A stretch of 64,000 bases of DNA, from positions 1-64,000 of the forward strand of contig NZ_CP020332.1 in the NCBI RefSeq assembly GCF_002043005.1. The letters run 5' to 3'. Shown here one piece after another: positions 7,200-15,398 of this stretch. The stretch's first letter is position 1; each line of letters starts with the position of its first letter. This DNA comes from Martelella mediterranea DSM 17316 (GTDB taxonomy: Bacteria; Pseudomonadota; Alphaproteobacteria; Rhizobiales; Rhizobiaceae). Under the pieces are notes generated by a model. The model ran no database searches. It was not told the DNA's origin and was given only the letters and a program-made list of their open reading frames with translations. The translations under genes and the position numbers were made by a program.

Positions 7200-9329
7200 C
7201 TAAGCTTCTGAGGATTTCCGCCAGTGATCAGCCAGCATCCGTTGGCCGTTTGGCAAGTCGAGATACCAATCATTCCAGCCATTTCGGCTCGTCTTTGTGA
7301 TATGTTTGGAGGCAGCGGAAAAGCTTCCAAACTGCTCTGCAACTCCAGCCAAAACAATTGAACCGGAAACGATCTCACCTCTATAAATCGTTTCTCCATA
7401 AGTGAAATCGCACTTTGTGCCGTCTTTTGGAAAACCCTTTCGCACTTCTGTGGTCATACCTGCTAAGCCTTCGGATGTCTTTACGAAGCCATCCTTGCGT
7501 TGAGGCGCCAACCAGATTTTTTGGGCTTCCTTAAAAAGCATCTCTCCACGCTGCCGGATGGTGTCTTCGTCCCAATGATTCCAGGCATTCAAATCTCTGT
7601 TCAAAGCGAGACTGGAATGCGCTCTGATCGCAGGCATTTTAACCTTGTAGGGACCGTTCGAAACACTGGAGTTCAGCTTTTGTGTAAGCAATGTCAAATT
7701 GCCAAACGTGTTTACGACTCGGTTCCGTGTGAACATCTTATTACGGTAGTCAGGATCAGCTTCATCAACGTCGACATCTTCATAGCCAGGAATAACCCAG
7801 TTTCCCTGCCACTTCTGGGGCATGATATGCTCGATGGTCAGTGCAGACTTTATGTCGATGTCCTCGTTACGCTCGCTTCGCAGTGCCTTTTCGATTACCT
7901 CAAAGAGGTAGTTCAGACGGGGTTGGCGTGCTGTTCCGTATTGGTCTCGACTCATCCATGCTGTCTTCCACTCCTGGTCATCAGGCCAGCGGTCGATATC
8001 GCTACTCCGTTCCGAGAGACTTTCACGTAGGAAGTCTACTTGGTCGATTGTTGCTTCTCGCATCTTGGGGATGAGGCCGACGAAATGCTTATTATAGTTC
8101 TTTGTGGTCAGACCGCAGGTATCTCGCCGCAAGATGTAACTCTTTAGGATAGAGAGTGCGTCCTTCAACTGACCGCCAAGATTTGCTTCGGTCGCCAGGT
8201 AGAGAACCAGTGGCATAGCAGTAGATACGTCGAAAGCGTTCGCAAAGCGCCCAAAGTCCCCAAGCGCATCATTCTTGTCTTGTTCAAAAAGTCGCTCTTC
8301 GACGAACGCTGACGAAGTGATTGCTTCTAGTTCTGGCACCACACTTGCGAATGGGCGCTCGTTCAAGATCCACCGACGATAGTTGTCATAAAGGTTTTCA
8401 ATGGAAATGATGTTGCCGACATTCATAGAGAGATGGTCTGTCAAGAGCCAGTCCAGCCTCGATCTGGTCTGGCGCCCACGAGAAGCGGTCTGGGACCAGA
8501 ATGGCCGGTCCAGTGGAAACCAGTGCTTTTCATAGAGCTTGTCAACGTTCAGTGAACCGCCGACTTGTCCCATGCCCTTTGCACGCTGAAAGATGAAATT
8601 GCGCATCAGATCGCCTGGCGACAGGTCCACACCACGGCTGTTCAGGGTTTCGAAAATAGTCTGGGGGTCGTCACCGCCTTCCAATTCGATAGACACAATT
8701 GCCAAGCCTTCTTTCAAGGCTTCAAAGATTGTCTCGAAGCGATGTTCATCGAACGAACCGTCAAGAAAGACGTGCTTCCGAATTACGTCTTTAAGGTACT
8801 CATGCGCGAGGGTAGCTTTCTTCACGAACCCATCATCGTGCTGCTTAGGAACAATCCCATCCAAATCAGCTTCTGGATCGATTATTGCAATGAATGTCCC
8901 TCTATCCGTCAGCGAGGGCCAGAGCTTATATCGTTCGATCTCCGGATGCTCCATTACCCCGTCGTTGATGAGATACTTTTGTAGCTCGGTGGCATACTTG
9001 GACTTGCCTTCAACGGCGACATCACGCAGCGACGCCAAGAAGATCGAAAAGGTGGTAAGCCGTTGCTGGCCGTCGATGATTTCGAAGGCTTGGACTTGCT
9101 TTCCAAATGTCTTTATTTGGGCGATGACCATAGCACCCATGAAATGTGGAACAACAGACATCCGGTCCTCATCGATCCGCTTGGCCACTCTTTCGATGTC
9201 CTCCCACAGCAATTCAAGCTGAGGATTAACATTCCAAGCGTATTGGCGCTGGTATAGAGGAATGAGGAAACGTTTCTTGCCGTCAAAAAGTTCGATAATG
9301 GAACGCGTATAGGGCTTCATTTGAGTCAC
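7200..9329 (-). CDS. GmrSD-type (DUF262 + DUF1524) type IV restriction-like endonuclease
   Basis: A 709-residue protein. The N-terminal DUF262 domain has PLYQRQYAWN (about residues 25-34) and IDGQQRLTTF (about 84-93), the nucleotide-dependent ParB-like part of GmrS. A DUF1524 HNH-type nuclease lies around residue 500 (IEHIMPQ, then FGNLTLLTQKLN), the GmrD part. Single-chain GmrSD enzymes cut modified phage DNA. The last ~85 residues (DGTKCDFTYGETIYRGEIV to WNDWYLDLP) form an extra domain resembling RAMA/DUF4357 modules found on restriction proteins. Codon use is clearly less GC-rich than in the neighbours, a sign of transfer. It overlaps the upstream small gene by 4 bases, so the two form an operon. 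Confidence 0.88.
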   Translation of the reverse strand: MTQMKPYTRSIIELFDGKKRFLIPLYQRQYAWNVNPQLELLWEDIERVAKRIDEDRMSVVPHFMGAMVIAQIKTFGKQVQAFEIIDGQQRLTTFSIFLASLRDVAVEGKSKYATELQKYLINDGVMEHPEIERYKLWPSLTDRGTFIAIIDPEADLDGIVPKQHDDGFVKKATLAHEYLKDVIRKHVFLDGSFDEHRFETIFEALKEGLAIVSIELEGGDDPQTIFETLNSRGVDLSPGDLMRNFIFQRAKGMGQVGGSLNVDKLYEKHWFPLDRPFWSQTASRGRQTRSRLDWLLTDHLSMNVGNIISIENLYDNYRRWILNERPFASVVPELEAITSSAFVEERLFEQDKNDALGDFGRFANAFDVSTAMPLVLYLATEANLGGQLKDALSILKSYILRRDTCGLTTKNYNKHFVGLIPKMREATIDQVDFLRESLSERSSDIDRWPDDQEWKTAWMSRDQYGTARQPRLNYLFEVIEKALRSERNEDIDIKSALTIEHIMPQKWQGNWVIPGYEDVDVDEADPDYRNKMFTRNRVVNTFGNLTLLTQKLNSSVSNGPYKVKMPAIRAHSSLALNRDLNAWNHWDEDTIRQRGEMLFKEAQKIWLAPQRKDGFVKTSEGLAGMTTEVRKGFPKDGTKCDFTYGETIYRGEIVSGSIVLAGVAEQFGSFSAASKHITKTSRNGWNDWYLDLPNGQRMLADHWRKSSEA

Positions 9330-9493
9330 TTCTTCACTTTGATTTCGTGCCCAAGCTGTTTTTCAGCTAGAGCCCGAAGGCTTTCCAACCCACCTACCGC
9401 GTTTTCGATAGCGGATCTTAGCTTTTGATCATGTCCCGGCAGCCACTTTCCACCCTTGGTCTGTTCGCCGCATCCGCATGTGCACAGAGGCAT
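9326..9493 (-). CDS. Small Cys-rich protein co-operonic with the GmrSD-like gene
   Basis: A 55-residue protein beginning MPLCTCGCGEQTKGGKWLPG. The CxCxC and GHDQKL pattern is recognisable from small zinc-ribbon-like proteins of mobile elements. The rest is a short helix rich in Leu and Lys. The ATG at 9493 was chosen because the conserved Cys segment follows it at once; longer in-frame versions start with unlikely sequence. Its stop overlaps the GmrSD start (ATGA), so it may be a regulator or accessory subunit, although nothing proves this. Confidence 0.6.
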   Translation of the reverse strand: MPLCTCGCGEQTKGGKWLPGHDQKLRSAIENAVGGLESLRALAEKQLGHEIKVKK

Positions 9494-9643
9494 GAAGTGA
9501 TATCTCCGCTTTGTTACTGCCCTAACGCCGTGTGGAAATGTTAGCATCCTGATCTGCTCTCTGCACATGAATAAAGTGGGAGCAGACGACCACCCGGGAT
9601 AACCAGCCATCTGTTGTGGTGGGTAGCGCGTCGGTACGACCAT

Positions 9644-9964
9644 TCAACTGATCGCTAAGTTCTCAGCCGTTTTCCCAGCAGCCAACGCCTCCACGAACCA
9701 CTGCGGTTTGCGACCGCGACCGGACCAGGTGAGCGCAGGGTTCTCAGGGTGCCGGTATTTCGCCGCGACAGGCGCACGGGCGGTTTTCGTCTCGGTGCCG
9801 ACAAGTTCGGCCAGGGAGTAGCCCAGATCCCTTGCGAGCGCTTCCACCTTGGCGCGGGCTTCCGCCTTCTGCCGATCCTCGAATGTGGAAATCGCCTTGG
9901 CGACGTCCTTCTAGATTTTCTTCAGATCGCTGAGCGACAGTGCCTCGAGATCGTAATCAGCCAT
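9644..9964 (-). pseudogene. H-NS-family nucleoid protein gene with an internal amber codon
   Basis: Read from the ATG at 9964, the frame encodes MADYDLEALSLSDLKKI, then a TAG at codon 18 (9913-9911). It resumes with KDVAKAISTFEDRQKAEARA and ends in the DNA-binding signature YRHPENPALTWSGRGRKPQW typical of alphaproteobacterial H-NS/HvrA-type proteins. In this family a Gln is common at this point, so one CAG-to-TAG change would explain the break. The rest of the frame is intact, so the event is recent, a sequencing error or a suppressible codon. A downstream GTG at 9847 could give a 67-residue C-terminal fragment. Confidence 0.8.
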
Positions 9965-10391
9965 TGATGCGGTCCGCGTCCTGTATGCTCCGGTATCGAT
10001 AGCCCGTCGATGCAGGGCGCTGCAACTCCCGGAAGGCTAGGGCAGGGGCGGCAGAGGCTGGTGATCGCCGTTTTCGCCGCCAGGGAGGTGCTGAACTGGG
10101 GGTCGGGCAGTCCCGATCGGCAGGGTGCCAAGTTCTGGCTTGGGCTCCCCGCGCATCTCTGTCTCCTGGGCCATCCCTTCGACTGACAATCCCCTAATCC
10201 CGTTCGCTTGCCTGCATGCAACCCCGCGTCAGTCCGGGCCGTGTTGCCCCTTTGGGGCTGCCCGCTCCACCCCGGTCCTCTGGGGGTTTCCGGCGTCCGT
10301 TCCGTCCACCGTGCACGCGTCACCCGACGGGCTTTTTCCGGGTCTTGTCGAAGGGACGGTCCCGAAGACAGGACACAGAAGGAAGCTTACC
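9965..10391. other. Intergenic region upstream of ssb
   Basis: About 430 bases between the divergent H-NS-like pseudogene and ssb. It should contain both promoters. Overlapping open frames run into ssb from upstream but look non-coding. I see no clear repeat, RNA structure or strong promoter match. Confidence 0.4.
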
Positions 10392-10796
10392 ATGCAGAAC
10401 ATCGTCATCCTCGCTGGCAACATCGGTCAGAACCCCGAAGCCCGCACCACCCAGGGCGGCACCAAGATCACCAACTTCAGCCTCGCCACCTCCCGCCCCC
10501 GCCTCTCGGAAGGTCGCGTCCTGCGCGACGAGAACGGCTACCGGGTCATGGACACCGAATGGCACCGCATCACCTGCTTCAACGGTCTCGGCAAGACGGT
10601 CGCGGAGCACTGCGAAAAGGGCATGAAGGTCCTCGTCCACGGCCGCATCCACTACACCAAGTGGATCGACAGCATGGGGAACGACCGCTACGGCTGCGAG
10701 ATCATCGCCGAGAAGGTCGACTTCCTGAGCCGCCCGAAGTCGGCCGAGAACGAAAACCCCGAGCTGGTCGACCGCGACGACGAGATCCCGTTCTGA
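10392..10796 (+). CDS. ssb: Single-stranded DNA-binding protein
   Basis: A 134-residue SSB with an OB fold: MQNIVILAGNIGQNPE at the start, FSLATSRP, then DTEWHRITCFNGLGKTVAEH and VLVHGRIHYTKW. It ends in DRDDEIPF, the acidic partner-binding tail of SSB proteins. Plasmid-borne SSBs coat the transferred strand and suppress SOS signals after conjugation. The ATG at 10392 has a GAAGGAAGC ribosome-binding site; the longer upstream open frame lacks SSB character. A strong hairpin follows 18 bases after the stop. Confidence 0.93.
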   Translation: MQNIVILAGNIGQNPEARTTQGGTKITNFSLATSRPRLSEGRVLRDENGYRVMDTEWHRITCFNGLGKTVAEHCEKGMKVLVHGRIHYTKWIDSMGNDRYGCEIIAEKVDFLSRPKSAENENPELVDRDDEIPF

Positions 10797-10814
10797 GGAA
10801 CGGGGTCCCTCCTC

Positions 10815-10841
10815 GGGCCCGGCGGGAAAACCGCCGGGCCC
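10815..10841 (+). terminator. Hairpin after ssb
   Basis: GGGCCCGGCGG and CCGCCGGGCCC form a perfect 11-bp stem around GAAAA. No T-run follows, so its strength as a terminator is uncertain; it could serve both convergent genes. Confidence 0.55.
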
Positions 10842-10939
10842 GCTGCACTGCCGCAAGGCAGCTTCGAGCCCAAAGTTCCGGACTCGCTGCGCAGTGGCGA
10901 ATGTCGGTTTCCGGTTCGCACGTCAGCTTTTCCGCCAGA

Positions 10940-11791
10940 TCACTCGGTTTCTGACAGATCACTCCGCGCATCCCGGATGATCATCCATGACGAATGCAGG
11001 AACAGCCCTGCGATGGCGAAAGCAACGATGAGGTCAGGCCAGGCACTGCCGAGCCAGGCGACCAGTCCGGCAGCGATCACCACGGCGAGGTTGCCGATGG
11101 CGTCGTTCCGGGAGAACAGCCATACGGCCCGCATGTTGGCGTCGCCCTTGCGGTGTTTTAGCAGCGGCAGCACCGCAAGAATGTTTACGATCAGCGCGCC
11201 CACGGCGAAGGCTCCCATTAACCCGGCCTCTGGTGTCGTCTGATTCAGGACACGCCAGATTGTGCTGCCGACAACGCCAAGCCCCAGAAATCCCAAGAAC
11301 ACGCCCTGGATCATCGCCGACCGCGCCCGCCATGTCAGACTCCAACCGATAGCGAGCAGGCCCAGAAAGGTGATTGCGCCGTCGCCCAAAAAATCCAGGG
11401 CATCTGCTTTCAAAGCTTGCGATCCGGACAGGAACCCGCCGAACATCTCGATCACCCCGTAGCCGAGATTGAGCAGGACCACGATCCAGAGCGCGCGGCG
11501 ATAGCTCGGGTCTTTGTAAGCCGGATCGGACGATGTATCCCAGCTCTTGATCAGCTCAAAGCCATAGCCGGTTGCGTCCAGTGCTGGACGCACTTTCGGC
11601 AAGTCGTCTTCGGCGATCCGCAATGTCATGACATGGGTTGCGGCAGACACCTTCACATCGCCTTCAGCCACGCCCGCAGACCGAGCGGCCCGTTCGATCT
11701 CGGCGGCATCCTTGGCGCAGTCCATGCCATGCACCCGCATCCGGATCGGCAAAGACGTTGTAGGCAATGTGGTGTTATCTGCTCGGCTCAT
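10940..11791 (-). CDS. Cation diffusion facilitator (CDF) metal exporter with N-terminal HMA-like domain
   Basis: A 283-residue inner-membrane transporter expected to export divalent metal ions. Residues ~15-80 resemble a heavy-metal-associated domain, with GMDCAKDAAEIE where the usual CxxC has lost its second Cys. Around residues 95-270 is a CDF membrane domain with several hydrophobic segments, KADALDFLGDGA in the second helix and FSRNDAIGNLAVV in the fifth, which carry the metal-binding Asp and Asn residues. It diverges from an ArsR-type regulator 63 bases away, a classic metal-response pair. The metal cannot be read from the sequence; zinc, cadmium or cobalt are plausible. Confidence 0.88.
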   Translation of the reverse strand: MSRADNTTLPTTSLPIRMRVHGMDCAKDAAEIERAARSAGVAEGDVKVSAATHVMTLRIAEDDLPKVRPALDATGYGFELIKSWDTSSDPAYKDPSYRRALWIVVLLNLGYGVIEMFGGFLSGSQALKADALDFLGDGAITFLGLLAIGWSLTWRARSAMIQGVFLGFLGLGVVGSTIWRVLNQTTPEAGLMGAFAVGALIVNILAVLPLLKHRKGDANMRAVWLFSRNDAIGNLAVVIAAGLVAWLGSAWPDLIVAFAIAGLFLHSSWMIIRDARSDLSETE

Positions 11792-11837
11792 ATGCGATCC
11801 TCTTGAAGGTAGCGTGCGAAAGAAGTCGCCGCTAACG

Positions 11838-11855
11838 TATCAGTGGATAATGATA
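11838..11855. promoter_or_regulatory. Candidate ArsR operator
   Basis: TATCA and TGATA form an inverted repeat spaced by 8 bases. It lies in the short divergent region and touches the ArsR start codon. Position and symmetry fit autoregulation of this family. Confidence 0.45.
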
Positions 11856-12205
11856 TGACATTGCAAAACATTCAAGACGATCTTTCGGCAGCTGACACCC
11901 TTGAGCCGCGGGCAAAGCTCTTCCGGGGTCTCGGCGACCCTAGCCGTCTTGCGATCCTCGATGCGCTACTGTCGGACGAACGCAGCGTGCAGGAAATCGT
12001 TACCCAAACAGGGCTTGGTCAGCCCAATGTCTCGAACCATCTGCGCTGCCTTTTGGATTGCGGTCTGGTCAGTCGCAGGAACGAAGGTCGGTTCGTCCGG
12101 TATCGCCTTGCGGACAGGCGGATCGCTGATCTCATCCGCGACGCAGATCAACTACTTGCCTCGACAGCCGTAGGGGTCGATGCCTGCCGAAGCTATACGG
12201 ATTAA
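11855..12205 (+). CDS. ArsR/SmtB-family metal-responsive repressor
   Basis: A 116-residue winged-helix repressor: AKLFRGLGDPSRLAILDALL opens the family fold and LGQPNVSNHLRCLLDCGLV is the recognition helix region. The Cys in the recognition region (LRCLLDCGLV) and a C-terminal Cys (DACRSYTD) could be metal ligands, as in CmtR/CadC-like sensors. It is expected to repress itself and the divergent CDF exporter until metal binds. The ATG was chosen over an upstream GTG because it sits just before the conserved core; the GTG adds four residues. Confidence 0.88.
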   Translation: MTLQNIQDDLSAADTLEPRAKLFRGLGDPSRLAILDALLSDERSVQEIVTQTGLGQPNVSNHLRCLLDCGLVSRRNEGRFVRYRLADRRIADLIRDADQLLASTAVGVDACRSYTD

Positions 12206-12344
12206 CCGACGTGTCCTGCTGCAATGTTCTATTGGTGCGCCAGGCCTAAAGCAGCCATTTGCGCAGCCGCAGCAAAATGGCGCTTTGTCCCGCGTTGCTG
12301 CCATTCGCGTTCCGGCTGAAGAGTGAGAGGAGTGCCGGTTTCCC

Positions 12345-12385
12345 GGTGACGGGTTGAGGGCTGGGAGAGTGGCTTCCGGCGCCCG
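12345..12385 (+). promoter_or_regulatory. Shared leader element, copy B
   Basis: GGTGACGGG and, 9 bases on, GGGAGAGTGGCTTCCGGCG repeat the element that precedes the ParB-like gene. The distance to the start codon (about 20 bases) is also similar. Confidence 0.5.
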
Positions 12386-12401
12386 TCGCGGGAGATAGCC
12401 G

Positions 12402-13601
12402 ATGGGCGTTGTGGAAGTTCTGGATCCGGTCGTACCGACGCGGGCGGGTGGCTGGAAAGTGGACGCGAGCCGGGGTGAGCGGAACAGGCGGGTGTCGTCC
12501 GAATGGTTCAACCGGCCCGATGACGAGCGGTATCTGTCGCTCGACGATCTCTGGGCCAATGTGAAAGGTCGCTCCGAGCGCAGCCGCAGCAGGGTGGTTC
12601 AGACAGCCGACATCCGTGTCGAGGCAACGCGCGACAGCGCTGAGCGATTGCACCTGGTCTTGCCGAAAGCGCAGGAACCCGTAGCGCCCACACACTGGGC
12701 CTTCGGCCAGCTCGCCAGCATTGTCGGCGCTCCGGCCTCCTACCTGCGGCAGCTGCCTGCTCCTCTGGCGGGGATCAACCTGCAATACGGTTTGACCAAC
12801 CACCGCGCCGAGCAGGTGAAGACCTTCGAGACCGAGGATGGCCGCACGGAACTGCGCGCCGTGACCGGTCCCGACTACGGCCGCATCCATGACTTCGAGC
12901 TTGTCGAGGCGGTTCAGCGCATCGCGGGCAATGGTACGGGCGATACGCGTTGGAAGGTGCCGGGTGTGCTGGATTGGTCGACCGGGGTCTACAACCCCGA
13001 TGTCGAAATCAGCCGCGACACGACCACGCTCTACGCCTCGGACCGCGACGTCTTCCTGTTCCTGGTCGACGACCGCAATCCGATCGAAGCAGGCAAGTTG
13101 CCCGACGGCTCCCCCGATCTCTATTTCCGGGGCTTCTACTGCTGGAACTCCGAGGTGGGGGCAAAGACCCTCGGCATGGCGAGCTTCTACTTGCGGGCGG
13201 TGTGCCAGAACCGGAACCTGTGGGGCGTCGAGGATTTCCAGGAGATCAAGATCCGCCACTCGAAATACGCCGCGTCGCGCTTCGCACATGAGGCGGCGCC
13301 CGCGTTGACGCGCTTCGCCGATTCCTCGCCCCAGGGGTTCGTGAACGGCATCAAAGCGGCGCGGCAACAGATCGTGGCGCGCAGCGACGAAGATCGTGCG
13401 GATTTCCTGCGCAAGCGCGGTTTCTCGAAAGCCGAATCCGGCAAGATCATCGAGAAGGTTCTGATGGAGGAAGGCCGCCCGCCCGAGAGCATCTTCGATT
13501 TTGTGCAGGGCATCACGCGGCTTGCGCGCGACAAGACCCAGCAGGACGCCCGCCTCGACATGGAAGGGCGCGCCAAGAAGCTGCTCGACCGGGTCGGCTG
13601 A
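12402..13601 (+). CDS. DUF932 domain protein (plasmid/phage type)
   Basis: A 399-residue protein whose middle and C-terminal regions match the DUF932 family found on plasmids and phages. Recognisable stretches are WAFGQLASIVGAPASYLRQL, a segment with TGPDYGRIHDFELVEAV, and SRDTTTLYASDRDVFLFLVD. The biochemical role is unknown. The gene travels with ssb and radC on many conjugative plasmids, which hints at a job soon after transfer. A strong intrinsic terminator follows the stop, so it is transcribed alone. Confidence 0.82.
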   Translation: MGVVEVLDPVVPTRAGGWKVDASRGERNRRVSSEWFNRPDDERYLSLDDLWANVKGRSERSRSRVVQTADIRVEATRDSAERLHLVLPKAQEPVAPTHWAFGQLASIVGAPASYLRQLPAPLAGINLQYGLTNHRAEQVKTFETEDGRTELRAVTGPDYGRIHDFELVEAVQRIAGNGTGDTRWKVPGVLDWSTGVYNPDVEISRDTTTLYASDRDVFLFLVDDRNPIEAGKLPDGSPDLYFRGFYCWNSEVGAKTLGMASFYLRAVCQNRNLWGVEDFQEIKIRHSKYAASRFAHEAAPALTRFADSSPQGFVNGIKAARQQIVARSDEDRADFLRKRGFSKAESGKIIEKVLMEEGRPPESIFDFVQGITRLARDKTQQDARLDMEGRAKKLLDRVG

Positions 13602-13618
13602 CGCCGGGGCCCGCCACA

Positions 13619-13660
13619 GCGACCGCCCTCGCACGCGGCGGCGGTCGCGCTTTCCTCTTC
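13619..13660 (+). terminator. Intrinsic terminator after the DUF932 gene
   Basis: GCGACCGCC pairs with GGCGGTCGC (9 bp) and is followed by TTTCCTCTTCC. Confidence 0.65.
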
Positions 13661-13730
13661 CACACGCATGCCACTGGCCCCGCCCCGAAAGGGCAGGGAG
13701 CTTTGGCATGCGCAATTCAGCGAGACCCCC

Positions 13731-14171
13731 ATGACCCCCCAGGAAGAAACCGTCATTCTCGAGGCCCGCGACATCCTCGGCCGCTACCTCAGTCAGAACC
13801 CGGTGATCGGCAGCTGGCAGGCGCTGATGGACTATTGTGCGCTCACCGTTCGCGGCCCAATCGAGCGGTTCCACGTGCTCTACCTCGACCGCAAGAACCG
13901 CATCATCTCCGATGAGCTTCTCTCGACCGGCACGGTTGACCATGTGCCCGTCTATCCGCGCGAGGTGATCAAGCGGGCGCTGATGCTGAACGCCAGCGCC
14001 TTGATCCTGATCCACAACCACCCTTCGGGCGATCCGACGCCCTCGGAGGCCGATCTCAGCATGACCAAGGAGATCCAGAAGGGGTGCAAGTACCTCGGCC
14101 TGACGCTGCATGACCACATCATCGTGGGTGCCGGAACAGAGCTGAGCCTGCGGGCCCTCGGCAAGCTCTGA
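13731..14171 (+). CDS. radC: RadC-family JAB-domain protein
   Basis: A 146-residue protein consisting mainly of the RadC/JAB (MPN) metal-binding fold. The family signature HNHPSGDPTPSEAD sits near residue 97, following RALMLNASALILI, with a conserved Glu-rich N-terminus. It lacks the N-terminal HhH region of longer chromosomal RadC proteins, as is usual for plasmid copies. The exact activity of RadC is unsettled. The start ATG gives the conserved N-terminus; longer frames upstream are not RadC-like. A clear terminator follows. Confidence 0.9.
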   Translation: MTPQEETVILEARDILGRYLSQNPVIGSWQALMDYCALTVRGPIERFHVLYLDRKNRIISDELLSTGTVDHVPVYPREVIKRALMLNASALILIHNHPSGDPTPSEADLSMTKEIQKGCKYLGLTLHDHIIVGAGTELSLRALGKL

Positions 14172-14188
14172 TGGTCCCAGCAGACCTG

Positions 14189-14222
14189 CCGCCGCCCCTT
14201 CGAGGAAGAGGGCGGCGGTTTT
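14189..14222 (+). terminator. Intrinsic terminator after radC
   Basis: CCGCCGCCC pairs with GGGCGGCGG over a 12-base loop and runs directly into TTTT. Confidence 0.75.
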
Positions 14223-14225
14223 GTC

Positions 14226-14263
14226 TTTGACGGATGAGGCGGGGAGAGAGGCTTCCCGCGCCG
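14226..14263 (+). promoter_or_regulatory. Shared leader element, copy C
   Basis: TGACGGATGAG then GGGGAGAGAGGCTTCCCGCG is a variant of copies A and B. The stem is GGGGA/TTCCC with loop GAGAGGC. Relative to copy A the outer pair changes from C-G to G-C, which keeps the stem. Confidence 0.45.
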
Positions 14264-14277
14264 TCGGAGATTTTCCT

Positions 14278-14796
14278 ATGTTCGACTTGCCCCTGCCCAT
14301 CCACCCGACCACCGGCCCGCGAGGCTTCGCGCCGGTTTTCGCTGTGGGCGATGCTGATCCCAACCACCCCTTTGCTCTGACCCTGTCGCGCCGCACGCCT
14401 GCGGATCTGATGTCGGGCCGGGCCGCACCCTTGGTTCTCGCGCGCTTTGCGACGCTGGCCGATGCCATGCTGGGCGCGATCGACCATGCCGAGGGGATGG
14501 CCACGAACACCGCGCCCCAGCTGCTGGCGATCTTCGACCGCGACGAGCGCCTTGTGCTGGCCGGGGCCGCCAGCGACTGCGCCGTCGCATGGTGTCACCC
14601 GGTGATGAGCGCCACAGAAGCGCGGGGCGTGGTGACCGAGGCGAGCCAGCTGCGCGCGCAGGCGGGCCGCGCGGCGACCTGGGGTGAACCCGATCTTGCG
14701 CAGCGGCTGCGCCACCGCGCCGATCTTCTGGATGGGCGGCTCGTCGACCCGCTCTGGCGCGCCTTCGCCGCCAGGTCGCTGCAGGTCGCTGCGTGA
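14278..14796 (+). CDS. Hypothetical protein, Rhodobacterales plasmid type
   Basis: A 172-residue protein with no domain I can name. It begins MFDLPLPIHPTTGPRGFAPV and contains an Ala- and Arg-rich helical C-terminus (EASQLRAQAGRAATW). No signal peptide or membrane helix is seen. The start ATG lies 15 bases after leader copy C; an upstream alternative start would run through that leader. It is the first of a same-strand run of small unknown genes. Confidence 0.7.
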   Translation: MFDLPLPIHPTTGPRGFAPVFAVGDADPNHPFALTLSRRTPADLMSGRAAPLVLARFATLADAMLGAIDHAEGMATNTAPQLLAIFDRDERLVLAGAASDCAVAWCHPVMSATEARGVVTEASQLRAQAGRAATWGEPDLAQRLRHRADLLDGRLVDPLWRAFAARSLQVAA

Positions 14797-14835
14797 GGCC
14801 CGAGAGACAGAGAAGGGCAGGGGGATTTGGAGCTT

Positions 14836-14861
14836 GGCCGGGGGAGAGAGATCGCCCGGCC
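14836..14861 (+). promoter_or_regulatory. Leader hairpin with GA-rich loop before the DUF6878-like gene
   Basis: GGCCGGG and CCCGGCC form a 7-bp stem whose loop is GGAGAGAGATCG. The GA-rich loop recalls leader copies A to C, although the flanking sequence differs. Confidence 0.35.
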
Positions 14862-14896
14862 CGGCTCCGATCCCTTCCCCTTACCGGAGACACCCG

Positions 14897-15388
14897 ATGA
14901 ACATGACTGAACCCACCCTCGCGCCGCCGATGGCCCCCACGACCGTCGACATGGCCCAGATCTTCGCCGCTCATGCCGAACGCGCGTCCCGCATCGAAGC
15001 CTTGCGCCCCGGCAACAAGGACCGCCTCTTCGATGGTCTTATGGCCGCCGGCATCACCCATGTCACCGTGACCTTCGACGGGGCCGGGGACAGCGGCCAG
15101 ATCGAAAGCATCGGCGCATGGTCCGGCGAGACCAATGTCGATTTCCCCGCGACCGAGATCGAATACGCCGCGCTGACCTGGGACAATCCTGAGGTCGAGA
15201 TGCGAAAGCTCTCGCTGGAGGATGTCGTCGAACAACTCGCCTACGACTTCCTCTCCGACACCCATGACGGTTGGGAAAACAACGACGGCGCTTACGGCGA
15301 GTTCTGCTTCGACGCGGCGGCCCGCTGCATCCACCTCGAGTTCAATGAGCGCTTCACCTCGTCCGAACTCTACACCCATGATTTCTGA
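14897..15388 (+). CDS. DUF6878-like hypothetical protein
   Basis: A 163-residue acidic soluble protein. THVTVTFDGAGDSGQIESI, then DGWENNDGAYGEFCFDAA, match the pattern of DUF6878 proteins on alphaproteobacterial plasmids. No enzymatic motif is visible. The ATG is preceded by ACCGGAGACACCCG. It precedes a DUF6915-like gene by 10 bases and is likely co-transcribed with it. Confidence 0.7.
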   Translation: MNMTEPTLAPPMAPTTVDMAQIFAAHAERASRIEALRPGNKDRLFDGLMAAGITHVTVTFDGAGDSGQIESIGAWSGETNVDFPATEIEYAALTWDNPEVEMRKLSLEDVVEQLAYDFLSDTHDGWENNDGAYGEFCFDAAARCIHLEFNERFTSSELYTHDF

Positions 15389-15398
15389 GGAGGCGGCG

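Noticed and set aside
10125..10391. N-terminal extension of ssb
   Set aside because: The upstream in-frame sequence is not SSB-like and the ATG at 10392 has a proper ribosome-binding site directly before the OB fold.
12246..14510. 754-residue minus-strand open frame
   Set aside because: It runs antisense across DUF932 and radC, which have clear families and terminators. Its translation is low-complexity Arg/Gly/Ala sequence.
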